A DNA stretch of 64,000 nt from Alphaproteobacteria bacterium (GTDB lineage Bacteria; Pseudomonadota; Alphaproteobacteria; Rhizobiales; Xanthobacteraceae), in assembly GCA_037200445.1 (NCBI GenBank), contig JBBCGH010000001.1:1240001-1304000 (forward strand), in the 5' to 3' direction. The notes under the pieces are model-generated. The model worked only from the letters and a program-made list of their open reading frames with translations, was not told the DNA's origin and ran no database searches. Below, in pieces: positions 14,807 to 24,005 of the stretch; within the stretch, counting starts at the first letter, position 1; every line of letters starts with the position of its first letter. Position numbers and translations under genes: made by a program.

Positions 14807-16663
14807 CTACGTCCCCCCCTTCTTCTTCCCGAACATCCCCTTGAGATTGTCGAACAGCTCTATCTTCGCGCCGTGCCGGTTCATGATGAAGCTCTGCTGC
14901 AGCACCGAGAGCGTGTTGTTCCAGGCCCAGTAGATCACCAGCCCCGCCGAGAAGCCCGCCAGCATGAAGGTGAAGATCAAGGGCATCCAGTCGAAGATCA
15001 TCTTCTGCGTCGGGTCGGGCGGCGCCGGGTTGAGCTTCATCTGGAAGAACATCGTGATCCCCATGATGATCGGCCAGAAGCCCAGATGCAGGAAGTGGCC
15101 GAACACCGGCAAGAGCGTCGGGTCGTAGGGGATCAGCCCGAACAGGTTGAAGATGTTGGTCGGGTCGGGCGCCGAGAGGTCGCGGATCCAGCCGATGAAG
15201 GGCGCATGGCGCATCTCGATGGTGACGAACAGCACCTTGTAGAGCGCGAAGAACACCGGGATCTGCACCACGATCGGCAGGCAGCCCGCGAGCGGGTTGA
15301 TCTTCTCCTTCTTGTAGAGCTCCATCAGCGCGGTCTGCTGCTTCATCTTGTCGTCCGCATAGCGCTCGCGGATGTTGACCATCTCGGGCTGCACCGCCTT
15401 CATCTTGGCCATCGAGGCGTAGGACTTGTTGGCGAGCGGGAGGAACACGAGCTTGATCAGCACCGTGACGATCAGGATCGCGAAGCCGAAGTTGCCGGTG
15501 AAGTGGAAGAACCAGTCGATCAGTTTGAACAGCGGCTTGGTGATGAAATAGAACCAGCCCCAGTCGATCAGCAGCTCGAAGCGGTTGAGCTTGAGCGCCT
15601 TGTCGTAGGCGTCGATCGTCTGCACCTCCTTGGCGCCGGCGAACAGCCGCATGTCGGCTGAGCCGGTCGCGCCCGGCGCGATCGTCTGCGGGTCAGCCAA
15701 GTAGTCGGTCTGGTAGGTCTTCAGCGTGCCGATCGTGCCGCCGGAGAAACGCGCCTGCAGCTTCGCGCTCGTGTCGGGCAGCAGCGTCGCGGCCCAGTAT
15801 TTGTCGGTGAAGCCGAGCCAGCCGTTGGTCACGTTCGGGAAGGCGATCTCGCGCCGGCCGTCCACGGGCTTGAGCTCGTCGAGCTTCTTGTAGGTCTCCT
15901 CCTGCAGGCCCTTGTCGCCGAGCACGCCGATCAGGCCTTCGTGCAGGATGTAGTAGCCTTCGGTCTTGGGCGTGCCGTGGCGCGAGACGAGGGCGTAGGG
16001 GAAAAGCGTGACCGGCTCGGCGCCTTTGTTCACGACCTCGTCTTTGGCGGTGAAGAGATACTTGTCGTCGACCGCGATGGTGCGGCGGAATTGAAGACCC
16101 TCGCCGTTGTCCCAGGCCAGCGTGACCGGCTTGCCGGGGACGAGCGCGCCCGTGCCTTCCTGGCGCCATTCGGTGTCGGGGGTCGGGAGCTTCGCGGTGA
16201 CGCCGGGGCCTCCCACCCAGCCGAACTCCGCATAGAAGGGGTGCTCGCTGCCGGAGGGCGCGAGCAGCACGATCGGCGGGGATTTCGGGTCGACGGTCTC
16301 GCGATATTGCACGAGCGCGAGGTCGTCGATGCGGGCGCCTTTGAGCGCGATCGAGCCCTTCACGGCCGGCGTGTCGATCTGCACGCGCGGGCCCGCGGCG
16401 AGGATCGCCTCGCGGGTCTGCACCTGTGCGGCTGGCGCGCCGGTGCCGGGGGCCTGCGGGGCAGTCTGGCCGGGGGCGGCGGGCGCCGTGCCGGGTGCGG
16501 GCGTCTGACCTGGGGTACCGGGTGCGGGCGCCTGCTGCTGCTGCTGCTTGAGCTGCGCTTCCTGCTTGGCCCGCTCCATCTGCGGCCCGCCGATGAAGAA
16601 CTGCCAGCCGATCAGCACGAGCGCCGACAGCACGATGGCGATGATGGTGTTTTTGTCGTTCAT
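14807..16663 (-). CDS. yidC: Membrane protein insertase YidC (full length)
   Basis: This 618-residue protein inserts and folds inner-membrane proteins, alone or with SecYEG. It starts [20 protein letters not shown] (first membrane segment), then has a Gln/Pro/Ala-rich linker (about 35-80), the large periplasmic beta domain (to about 370) and the five-helix core whose last part is duplicated at 9008-9610. The C-terminal tail is short and basic ([11 protein letters not shown]). The start directly follows the rnpA stop without a gap, giving the usual rpmH-rnpA-yidC order. The normal downstream neighbour in relatives is absent here because the cargo has been inserted after the gene. Confidence 0.97.
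   Translation of the reverse strand: MNDKNTIIAIVLSALVLIGWQFFIGGPQMERAKQEAQLKQQQQQAPAPGTPGQTPAPGTAPAAPGQTAPQAPGTGAPAAQVQTREAILAAGPRVQIDTPAVKGSIALKGARIDDLALVQYRETVDPKSPPIVLLAPSGSEHPFYAEFGWVGGPGVTAKLPTPDTEWRQEGTGALVPGKPVTLAWDNGEGLQFRRTIAVDDKYLFTAKDEVVNKGAEPVTLFPYALVSRHGTPKTEGYYILHEGLIGVLGDKGLQEETYKKLDELKPVDGRREIAFPNVTNGWLGFTDKYWAATLLPDTSAKLQARFSGGTIGTLKTYQTDYLADPQTIAPGATGSADMRLFAGAKEVQTIDAYDKALKLNRFELLIDWGWFYFITKPLFKLIDWFFHFTGNFGFAILIVTVLIKLVFLPLANKSYASMAKMKAVQPEMVNIRERYADDKMKQQTALMELYKKEKINPLAGCLPIVVQIPVFFALYKVLFVTIEMRHAPFIGWIRDLSAPDPTNIFNLFGLIPYDPTLLPVFGHFLHLGFWPIIMGITMFFQMKLNPAPPDPTQKMIFDWMPLIFTFMLAGFSAGLVIYWAWNNTLSVLQQSFIMNRHGAKIELFDNLKGMFGKKKGGT
14875..15394. repeat. Direct repeat, right copy (within intact yidC, 520 bp)
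   Basis: This is the partner of 9091-9610 in the same orientation, 5784 bases away, with two differences. It lies wholly inside the intact yidC. Confidence 0.95.
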
Positions 16664-17014
16664 TTAAGGCTGCTCTTGCCGCCGCCCGCGAGATTTGGTC
16701 AAGCGCGTCATTGCGCCCAGGAATTCGGCGTTGATCTGCTCGAACGGCATGGCGAGCGCCGCCCTGCGGCCGATCAGCACATAGTCATGTCCGTTGTCAC
16801 GGATAAGCGCGTCATTGCGGCGCACGATTTCGCGCAATCGCCGCCGCACCCGGTTGCGCTCGACGGCCGTGCCGACCTTCCTGGAGACCGTGAAGCCGAA
16901 GCGGGGCGCCGCCGCATCGCCGCGCGCGCGCGCCTGCAGGACGAATGCGCCGGCCGGAACCCGCGCGCCCTTCCCCGCGGCGAGGAAATCCGCCCGTTGC
17001 TTCAGCCGCTCCAT
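16664..17014 (-). CDS. rnpA: Ribonuclease P protein component
   Basis: This 116-residue basic protein cofactor of RNase P matures tRNA 5' ends. The family signature is clear: FGFTVSRKVGTAVERNRVRRRLREIVR, the RNR helix region. It starts MERLKQRADFLAAGKG, the usual N-terminus. It lies between rpmH, 27 bases upstream, and yidC, immediately downstream, and is almost certainly co-transcribed with both. Confidence 0.96.
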   Translation of the reverse strand: MERLKQRADFLAAGKGARVPAGAFVLQARARGDAAAPRFGFTVSRKVGTAVERNRVRRRLREIVRRNDALIRDNGHDYVLIGRRAALAMPFEQINAEFLGAMTRLTKSRGRRQEQP

Positions 17015-17041
17015 GTCGGAATGCCGCCGTGCGGCGCCAGC

Positions 17042-17176
17042 TCAGGCAGAGAGCCGCTTGCGTCCGCGCGCACGCCGGGTGCTGAGCACCTTGCGGCCGC
17101 CTTTGGTGGCGAGGCGGGCGCGGAAACCGTGGCGGCGCTTGCGCACCAGTTTGCTCGGTTGATAGGTCCGTTTCAC
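17042..17176 (-). CDS. rpmH: 50S ribosomal protein L34
   Basis: This 44-residue, extremely basic protein starts [20 protein letters not shown] and ends [10 protein letters not shown], the complete L34 sequence. The start codon is GTG at 17176. It is the first gene of the rpmH-rnpA-yidC block. The 312 bases upstream (17177-17488) hold no gene; they must contain its promoter and that of the divergent gene, but I see no clear element. Confidence 0.97.
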   Translation of the reverse strand: MKRTYQPSKLVRKRRHGFRARLATKGGRKVLSTRRARGRKRLSA

Positions 17177-17488
17177 GGGTAAAACTCCGCTGGTCGCGGC
17201 CCAAGCGCTCACAAAATTCGGATGGGCGGCGCCGGATGGATGAATGTGCGCTGAAACCGGCAGGCTGCCCGCTCAAGCTTGGCGCGGCTTATAGGTCGGG
17301 GGAGGGCCTCAAGTCAACGCAGCCGGCGGCCCCGCGAACATGGTGAATCTGGCGGGAAATCAGTGGCCAAACCCCTCCTCACGCGGATGGGAACAGCGAT
17401 CGCCGCAGCGTCAAATGACGGTGAAATGGCTTCATCGCAAGCGCCCTAGCGTATAGCTTGACCCTGAAGACGAAGAAACGCCCGAACA

Positions 17489-18334
17489 ATGGCCCTCGAC
17501 CGATCAACGCCCGCCGAACTGCGCGCTGGCACAGAGCCTGCCGCGGCGCGTGGGGCATGTCTGCGAGCACGGCTGCGCCGCTTCGCCCCGGTCGCCGTCG
17601 TGCTGCTGGCGATGCTGGCGGTGTTTGGGAGCGGCGCACACCGCCATCTCTCGCTCGAGACACTGGTGGGCCACCGCATGGCGATCGATGCATTCATGGC
17701 TCACCACATGATCGCCACGCTTTGCGCCTTCGTGGCGATCTACATCGTGGTGGTCGCGCTGTCGATTCCAGGCGCTCTGTTTCTCACGATCACCGGGGGC
17801 ATCCTGTTCGGCACGCTGATCGGCGGCGCCGCGAGCGTCGCCGGCGCGACGATCGGGGCGACCATCATCTTTCTGATTGCGAAGAGCGCGTGCGGAGAGA
17901 ACATCGCACGCCGGGCTGGTCCGCTCGCCTGCAAGCTGGCCGAGGGCTTCCGCGCCGATGCCTTTAGTTACCTCCTGTTTCTGCGCCTGGTACCGGCGTT
18001 TCCGTTCTTTCTCGTCAATCTCGTGCCGGCGCTGGCCGGCGTGAAGTTGCGCACCTTCATGGCCGCGACCGCCATCGGCATCGTACCGGCGACCTTCGCC
18101 TTCGCGTTCTTCGGCTCGGGCCTCGACAGTGTGCTCGCCGCGCAGGAAGGCCCCTATCGGGCATGCCTGGCCTCCGGCCGCAGCGAATGCCCGATTCATT
18201 TCGAGATCGGCACGATCGTCACACCGCAATTGCTTGCGGCGTTCGCGGCGCTCGGCGCGCTCGCGCTCATCCCGGTTGTTGTGAAGCGGCTGCGGCGGCG
18301 CCACGCGCGCTCCAGCCCCGCGCCCCTCAGCTGA
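17489..18334 (+). CDS. TVP38/TMEM64 (VTT-domain) membrane protein
   Basis: This 281-residue inner-membrane protein has a basic N-terminus, a first helix at about 32-50, and a VTT/SNARE-associated core with FLTITGGILFGTLIGG and FLRLVPAFPFFLVNLVPALAGV, the family's two half-buried loops. The DedA/TVP38 family moves lipids between leaflets or affects envelope function. A small Cys-containing loop (residues 225-240) precedes the last helix. Sixteen bases separate it from the flavin reductase gene downstream, an arrangement often seen for this pair in proteobacteria, so they likely form one operon. Confidence 0.88.
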   Translation: MALDRSTPAELRAGTEPAAARGACLRARLRRFAPVAVVLLAMLAVFGSGAHRHLSLETLVGHRMAIDAFMAHHMIATLCAFVAIYIVVVALSIPGALFLTITGGILFGTLIGGAASVAGATIGATIIFLIAKSACGENIARRAGPLACKLAEGFRADAFSYLLFLRLVPAFPFFLVNLVPALAGVKLRTFMAATAIGIVPATFAFAFFGSGLDSVLAAQEGPYRACLASGRSECPIHFEIGTIVTPQLLAAFAALGALALIPVVVKRLRRRHARSSPAPLS

Positions 18335-18350
18335 GCATCCGCGAGGGGGC

Positions 18351-19775
18351 GTGGCCGAAGTTCTGATCCCCGACATCTGCGTGATCGGCGCCGGCTCCGG
18401 CGGCCTCTCGGTCGCGGCCGCCGCGGCCGCGTTCGGCGTGCCAGTGGTGCTGATCGAAAAGGCCAAGATGGGCGGCGACTGCCTCAATTACGGGTGCGTG
18501 CCGTCGAAGGCTTTGCTTGCGGCCGCGAAGCACGCCGCGGCGTCGCGCCGCGTGACGCCCTTCGGCCTCACGCAACAGCGGATGGATGTCGACTTCGCCA
18601 AAGTGCAGGCGCACGTGCACGGCGTCATCGCGGCGATCGCGCCGAATGATTCACGCGAGCGCTTCGCCGGGCTTGGCGTGCAGGTGATCGAAGGCACCGC
18701 GCGCTTCAAGGATGCCGCGACCGTTGCGATCGGTGATAAATTCGAGATCAAGGCGCGGCGCTTCGTGATCGCGACCGGCTCTTCGCCCGCGGTCCCGCCG
18801 ATCCCGGGCCTCGCCGAGACGCCCTACCTCACCAACGAAACGATCTTCGAACTCAAGACCTGTCCGGAGCATCTCATCGTCATCGGCGCGGGAGCCGTCG
18901 GGCTCGAACTCGCGCAGGCGCACCGGCGTCTCGGCGCGAAGGTGACAGTGCTCGAAGCCGCAACGCCGCTCGCTGCGGAAGACCCGGAGTGCGCCGCGAT
19001 CGTGCTCGATCACCTGGCGCGCGAGGGCGTCATCCTCCGCACCGGCGTCAAGGTGACACGCCTCGGCCACACCGATGGCAGGATCCAGGCCTTCATCGAG
19101 ACGTCACACGGCGAAGAAACAATCGAGGGATCAAATCTTTTGATCGCCGCGGGCCGCCGCGCCAACGTCGACAGCCTTGAACTCGAAAAGGCAGGCATCA
19201 AATACCAACGTACTGGGGTCGCGGTCGACAGGGGATTGAAGACGTCAAACAAGCGAGCTTACGCGATCGGCGACGTCGCCGGCGGTCATTTCACCCATGC
19301 GGCAAACGAGCACGCCGGAATCGTGATCCGGAATGCGCTGTTTCGCCTGCGCGCCAAGGTGAATGACGAATTGATCCCGCGCGTCACGTTCACCGAGCCG
19401 GAACTTGCGCATGTCGGGCTTAACGAAGCGCAGGCGCGCGACCGCCACCGGCAGATACGGGTGCTGCGCTGGCCCTATCATGAAAACGACCGCGCGCAGG
19501 CCGAGCGCGAGACCCAGGGCCACATCAAGGTGATCACCGCCAAGAACGGCCGCATTCTCGGCGCGAGTATCGTCGGGGCGCAGGCGGGAGAACTGATCAA
19601 CATCTGGACGCTCGCCTTGTCGCGCGGCCTCAACATCCGCGCCATGACCGGAATTGTGGTCCCGTATCCGACTTTGTCGGAGATCGGCAAGCGCGCGGCA
19701 ATCGGCTATTTTTCGCCAAGTTTGAACAATCCGAGGCTGCGCAGCCTGATAGGCTTCCTGCGCAGATTCGGCTGA
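18351..19775 (+). CDS. FAD-dependent pyridine nucleotide-disulfide oxidoreductase (mercuric reductase/lipoamide dehydrogenase-like)
   Basis: The protein has 474 residues. Its FAD site is IGAGSGGLSVAAAAAAFG, the redox-active disulfide is GGDCLNYGCVPSK (Cys-x4-Cys), the NAD(P) site is VIGAGAVGLELAQA, and there is a second FAD motif (AIGDVAGG) and a C-terminal dimerisation domain. It lacks the extra heavy-metal domain and C-terminal cysteine pair of true MerA, so it belongs to the uncharacterised MerA-like group often paired with TVP38 proteins. The GTG start follows gaggggg. The C-terminal His-Glu pair of lipoamide dehydrogenase is not evident (ends VPYPTLSEIGKRAAIGYF), which argues against lipoamide as substrate. 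Confidence 0.88.
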   Translation: MAEVLIPDICVIGAGSGGLSVAAAAAAFGVPVVLIEKAKMGGDCLNYGCVPSKALLAAAKHAAASRRVTPFGLTQQRMDVDFAKVQAHVHGVIAAIAPNDSRERFAGLGVQVIEGTARFKDAATVAIGDKFEIKARRFVIATGSSPAVPPIPGLAETPYLTNETIFELKTCPEHLIVIGAGAVGLELAQAHRRLGAKVTVLEAATPLAAEDPECAAIVLDHLAREGVILRTGVKVTRLGHTDGRIQAFIETSHGEETIEGSNLLIAAGRRANVDSLELEKAGIKYQRTGVAVDRGLKTSNKRAYAIGDVAGGHFTHAANEHAGIVIRNALFRLRAKVNDELIPRVTFTEPELAHVGLNEAQARDRHRQIRVLRWPYHENDRAQAERETQGHIKVITAKNGRILGASIVGAQAGELINIWTLALSRGLNIRAMTGIVVPYPTLSEIGKRAAIGYFSPSLNNPRLRSLIGFLRRFG

Positions 19776-19791
19776 GCTATACCGTGCACGC

Positions 19792-21289
19792 ATGACGGCG
19801 CCATCGAGCGAAAACGACACCGGGCGCGCCCCGCGCTTTGGTCTGTCGGGCAAGCTTCTGCTCCTCACGATTCTGTTCGTGATGATCGCGGAAGTGCTGA
19901 TCTATGTGCCGTCGATCGCGAACTTCCGCCTGAACTGGCTCGCCGATCGCCTCGCCGTGGCGCGCACGGTCTCGATCGTGCTCAACGCACGCAGCGAAGA
20001 AACCGACCCGCTGAGCCAGCCGGAAAAATTCCAGCTTCCCGAGAACGTCGTGCAGCAGGTTCTCGACAGCCTGGGCGCCAAGATGGTGGCGGTCAAAACC
20101 GGCAATCAGCGCAAGCTGCTCGCCGCCAGCGACTTGCCGCATGAAATTCATCACGACATCGATTTGCGCGAAACGACATCGATGCGTGCCATCTGGAATG
20201 CGCTTGCCACATTGGTCGTCTGCTCCGACACGGATGTGATGCGCATCGTCGGGCAGGGGCCGCCGGGCACCGATTTCATCGAGATCGTGGTCGACGAGGG
20301 CCCGCTGCGCGCGAAGATGTTCACGTTCTCGCGCAACATCCTGCTGCTCTCGCTGCTGATCTCGGCGATCACCGCGACGCTGGTCTATCTCTCGCTGCAC
20401 TACCTGTTCGTGCGCCCGCTGAACCGGCTGACCACGAACATGGTGAGCTTCCGGCAGGACCCGGAAAATGCCTCGCACATCGTCGAGCCCTCGGGCCGCT
20501 CCGACGAGATCGGCATTGCGGAGCGCGAGCTCGGCGCGATGCAGCGCGACCCTCGCCTCGATGCTGCAGCAGAAGAGCCATCTGGCGGCGCTCGGTCTCG
20601 CCGTGTCGAAGATCAATCACGACCTGCGCAACCTGCTCGCCTCCGCGCAGCTCTTCTCCGACCGGCTCGCGAGCGTGCCCGACCCGAACGTGCAGCGTTT
20701 CGCGCCGAAGCTGATGCAGTCGCTGGAGCGCGCCATCGCGTTCTGCCAGTCGACGCTCTCCTACGGCCAGGTGAAGGAGCCGCCGCCCGACCGCAAGCCG
20801 GTCGCGCTCGAGGGCCTGGTCGAGGATGTGCGCGAGACGCTCGGCATCTCGGCCGAGTCGCGGGTGCGCTGGATCACCTCGGTCGAGCGCGGGCTCTACG
20901 TCGATGCGGACACAGATCAGCTCTTCCGCGTCATCCTCAATCTCGCGCGCAACGCGCTGCAGGCGCTGGAGGCCCGCGCCCCGAACGAGCCCGGCCGCGA
21001 CCAGCTGCGCATCACCGGCCGGCGCGAAGGCGCGGTCGTGGCGATCGAGATCTCCGACACCGGGCCCGGCGTCCCGGACCGGGCACGCGCGCATCTCTTC
21101 GAGGCGTTCCAGGGCTCGACCCGGCGCGGCGGCTCGGGGCTCGGCCTCGCCATCGCGGCGGAACTGGTGCGCGCCCACGGCGGCGACATCCGCCTCGTCG
21201 AGGGCACCATCGGCGCCACGTTCCGCCTGATCATCCCGGACCGCGCGGTCGATATCGGCGCAAGGCGCGGGGAGCGGGCGCGCGCCTGA
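19792..21289 (+). pseudogene. HAMP-type sensor histidine kinase interrupted by a one-base frameshift
   Basis: The first part (from 19792) has a membrane segment, a periplasmic or extracytoplasmic sensor region, a second membrane segment at about residues 183-205 and a HAMP-like linker ending ERELGAMQRD. The kinase core (SKINHDLRNLLASAQLFSDR with the acceptor His, then NLARNALQAL, SDTGPGVP and GGSGLGLAIAAELV) continues in the next frame to 21289. An extra C in the CCC at 20550-20552 explains the break: removing one restores ...QRDLASMLQQKSHL. The intact protein would have about 498 residues. Either a recent mutation or a sequencing error; all catalytic boxes are otherwise intact. Confidence 0.85.
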
Positions 21290-21362
21290 CTTGCCATCCC
21301 GGCGGTGACCCTATAGCAATGCGCCCGTTCCGCACGCGGGCTATTGGCCCGACCGGCACCAA

Positions 21363-21439
21363 GCGCCCGTAGCTCAGCTGGATAGAGCACCAGACTACGA
21401 ATCTGGGGGTCGGGAGTTCGAATCTCTCCGGGCGCGCCA
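21363..21439 (+). tRNA. tRNA-Arg (anticodon ACG)
   Basis: The 77-nt cloverleaf starts GCGCCCG and ends CGGGCGC-G-CCA, with CCA encoded. The anticodon stem-loop is CCAGA-CTACGAA-TCTGG, giving anticodon ACG. It reads CGN arginine codons after A34 is deaminated to inosine. The D and T arms are standard (GTTCGAATC). Confidence 0.97.
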
Positions 21440-21473
21440 GCACCTAGTACCTGTCCACATCTTAACTAAGACG

Positions 21474-22282
21474 GTGGACGCAATAACGGCACCCATGAAG
21501 AAGTGGCTGCTCGAAGAAGATTTGCTGATCGGCAGACGGACGCTGCTCGTCGTGCTGGATGAGACCGGCCAAGAGGACTTCAAGGCGACGCCCGGGAAAG
21601 TGGGAAAGCCGGTTGTGTTCGGGTTGGCTGGCGTCATCGGCTTGGGCCCATCGTTCGTGCTCGCGGAGAAGCGTTGGCGCGCGATGAAGAAGACATGGTG
21701 GGGCGGCGAAGACGCGCCGCTGCACGGCAGCGGTGCCATGCTATCGCGCGAGCAACTGGATGCGGTCTCTGACTTCTTCCGCCGAAGCAGGCTGGGTCGC
21801 TTCGCTTACCTAATGAAGCGGCCGCCGCTCATCGTGCCGGGAACGAACGCCCTCAACCTCATGAGGACGCCGCTGCTCCGGGAGTTGATGAAATTCATCT
21901 GCAGCCCGCCCGTGCTACCTGACGATATCGTCTTGATGTTCGAACACTCAGAGCGCCTCGCGCCGAAGCAGGTGGAACTGTTGCCGGGCTTCACGATAGA
22001 GGTCGATGGCAAGTCAATCACGAGCAGGGGCTGTTCACCAAGAAAAGCCCGCCGCATCCCCTCCTCGAGATGTGCGACCAGGTGTGCCACCGCGCGCAAC
22101 GGCAGTATGGCCCTCACAGCGGCGACGATTTAGTGCCGGAGTTTGTAGCTGTGTTCCCCGCCGCTGCGCCTCACGCGCACTACCGTGAGTTCGACGTCTC
22201 TTCTTATCAATGGGGCGACGATCCGCGACGAACTCTATCCTTCTCAGACGGCAAAGCGACATTCAGGCTTGATTGGAAGTAG
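21474..22282 (+). pseudogene. Frameshifted DUF3800-like gene next to tRNA-Arg
   Basis: Two frames join to give a protein of about 269 residues. The first (from 21474 or ATG 21495) contains LLVVLDETGQEDF, reminiscent of the D-E-S/T-G start of DUF3800 proteins, and runs to GKSIT; after about 22018 the reading continues one frame over (EQGLFTKKSPPHPLLEMCDQ to TFRLDWK, stop at 22282). One base appears to be missing. DUF3800 proteins are RNase H-fold proteins often found in mobile or defence contexts. The position 35 bases after a tRNA 3' end supports an acquired origin. The family assignment is tentative. Confidence 0.55.
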
Positions 22283-22293
22283 AGTTGGCCCAT

Positions 22294-22377
22294 GTAGCAA
22301 GCCGTAGACCGGATGAGCGATAGCGACATCCGGGATCGCCATGACTCCCGCGTATCGCTTCGCTCACGCGGGCTACA
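22294..22377. repeat. Palindromic intergenic repeat, GTAGC...GCTAC family
   Basis: The copy reads GTAGCaagcc...GATGAGCGATAGCGACATC at the left and CGCGTATCGCTTCGCTCACG...GGCTAC at the right. The two halves form imperfect hairpins built on GAGCGA/TCGCTC. A related, tidier copy lies at 54998-55067. Such elements are frequent in Bradyrhizobium-type genomes and can end transcripts. Confidence 0.6.
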
Positions 22378-22564
22378 TCGCCAACTGGCGAGTCTTGTAC
22401 TATTCCCATCCTAGGATCACATTCACGCATTTGTGATAGCAAAAGTAATCCCCGCTCGCAAAACCGCGCGTATCCTCTCCGCGCCTTGCTCGTCGAGGGG
22501 CGTCAACCGGTGACGCTGGTTTGATGGAGCAGGCGGGATGCGCGGCCGGAGATCAGGCAAGCGG

Positions 22565-22990
22565 TCCCGGGGCATTCGCTAACGCGAATGCTTGCGCGGC
22601 GCCTGCGCGTCCGGCCTCGTCAGCCGGGCTCCCGGGCGGCTTCGGGACCCGCCCTGGGGGCACTATGACCCCTGTGCGAGGTGCTCGCTGACGGCCCGAG
22701 TGACATCGGGACACGCAAGCGCGGCCCGGAGCTGAGTCGAAGCCGGAAGGCTTTGGCGAGAGCCGCAGCAGGGCGCCGAGAGGCGCGCCGGCCTGCGTGA
22801 CTGGCCGGTCATCTCCGGCGATCCGGAGATGGGCGCGACCGCAAGGCGCGCCACCGGGTGCGGCGCTTCCGCACCAGCGCCTGTCGGCGCTCTGCCCCCT
22901 CATTTTTGGGAGCGGAAAAACGGCAAAGGCACCCGTCCCCTCTTCAACGGGCCTGCGGAGCGTTGGCTGTTTGACAATCAAATCCGGGAT
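22565..22990 (+). other. Hairpin-rich non-coding region, candidate structured RNA
   Basis: No gene is supported in 22378-23008. The stretch holds at least five strong hairpins: GCATTCGC-TAAC-GCGAATGC (22572-22591); GGGCGG...CCGCCC (22634-22654); CATCTCCGG-CGAT-CCGGAGATG (22810-22831); GGTGCGG-CGCTT-CCGCACC (22857-22875); and immediately AGCGCC-TGTC-GGCGCT (22876-22891). A TTGACA-like sequence (22973-22978) lies near the end. I recall similar sequences upstream of rRNA operons or repeated in Bradyrhizobium relatives, but no rRNA follows here. Direction and function are unknown. Confidence 0.4.
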
Positions 22991-23008
22991 GGATGCGCGC
23001 GGCGCGCG

Positions 23009-23866
23009 CTACGGCGCGCCGTAAGCCGCGTACCAGACGCAGAGCGCGAGGCTCGACCAGACCGCCGCGCTGAAATAGAGCGACATCCAGGCGATCTCGT
23101 CCTTCCACTCGGCGAGGTCGTGGGTCACGACCCAGCGCAGGCTCGCGTCGCGCAGGCCTTCGAGCGGGGTGAGCGGTCTAGCGCCGCTGGCGACTTCGGC
23201 ACGCCAGCGCGCGAGATACATCGGGACATCGACGGCGCCAAGAAACGCCAGATAGCCCGCGATGCCGACGATCGCGACGATGAGAGCCGCGCGCACCGTG
23301 CCGCTAAACTCCGGCATCAGCCGGCAAAGCCCGACCGCCACGATGAAGAACGCGACCGCCCAGATCGAATTCTCGATCGCGTTGCCGAGGTAGTTCCGGG
23401 TCAGCACCGCATGCCACGAGAAGCCTTCGGCGATCAGGATCAGCGGCACGATCGCCCGCGCGGCGTTCACGGTCGTGTCCGCGCCCGTCATCGTGCCGAG
23501 CTGGTGCAGCAGGAGCGCCCACTGCGCCGCGAAGGCGACCTCGGCCACGGTCGCGACCGTGCGTCCGACCATGACGCTCGAGAGCCAGGTGTCGACCAGG
23601 CAGATGCGCTGCACGTCCGCGCGCGGAAGCGCCGAGCGGAAGGCGCAGCCGAACACATAAGCCGCGCAGAGCAGCAGCATGATCTTGCTGCCGGAGGTGC
23701 CGGCAAGACCGCCGGCCCGCGGCTCCAGGGCGTGATAAAGCCAGAACCAGGCCGCGATGTTGATCGCGCTCACGGCCGTCAGGAAGGACCACCACCACGC
23801 GACCGGATTGGACCACGCCAGCGACTTTGCAGCGGACTTGGGCCGCGCCGGCCAAACCAGACTCAT
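23009..23866 (-). CDS. Conserved multi-pass membrane protein
   Basis: This 285-residue protein has about seven hydrophobic helices and little polar loop sequence. Trp and Tyr are frequent (WWWSFLTAVSAINIAAWFWLYH near the start, YFSAAVWSSLALCVWYAAY at the end). The start at 23866 follows ggagcg. I do not recognise a named family; no transport or catalytic signature is visible. An upstream in-frame extension to 24157 reads as non-coding and is not used. It lies between the hairpin region and the DUF2336 gene and is followed by no terminator I can see. Confidence 0.75.
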   Translation of the reverse strand: MSLVWPARPKSAAKSLAWSNPVAWWWSFLTAVSAINIAAWFWLYHALEPRAGGLAGTSGSKIMLLLCAAYVFGCAFRSALPRADVQRICLVDTWLSSVMVGRTVATVAEVAFAAQWALLLHQLGTMTGADTTVNAARAIVPLILIAEGFSWHAVLTRNYLGNAIENSIWAVAFFIVAVGLCRLMPEFSGTVRAALIVAIVGIAGYLAFLGAVDVPMYLARWRAEVASGARPLTPLEGLRDASLRWVVTHDLAEWKDEIAWMSLYFSAAVWSSLALCVWYAAYGAP

Positions 23867-24005
23867 CGAAAACGCTCCATGGATGTAACCGAACCGACAT
23901 CTAGCCGTAGTCGTTCTGTCACAAACAAGAGCGAGGCCGCGAAAATGGAAAAAATCTCGCGCGGCGGCTTGCAAGGCGCGCGAGGTCCGGGGGCAAAGGC
24001 TCGGC

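Noticed and set aside
18351-19775. Mercuric reductase as the specific function
   Set aside because: No N-terminal metal-binding domain, no C-terminal cysteine pair and no mer genes nearby.
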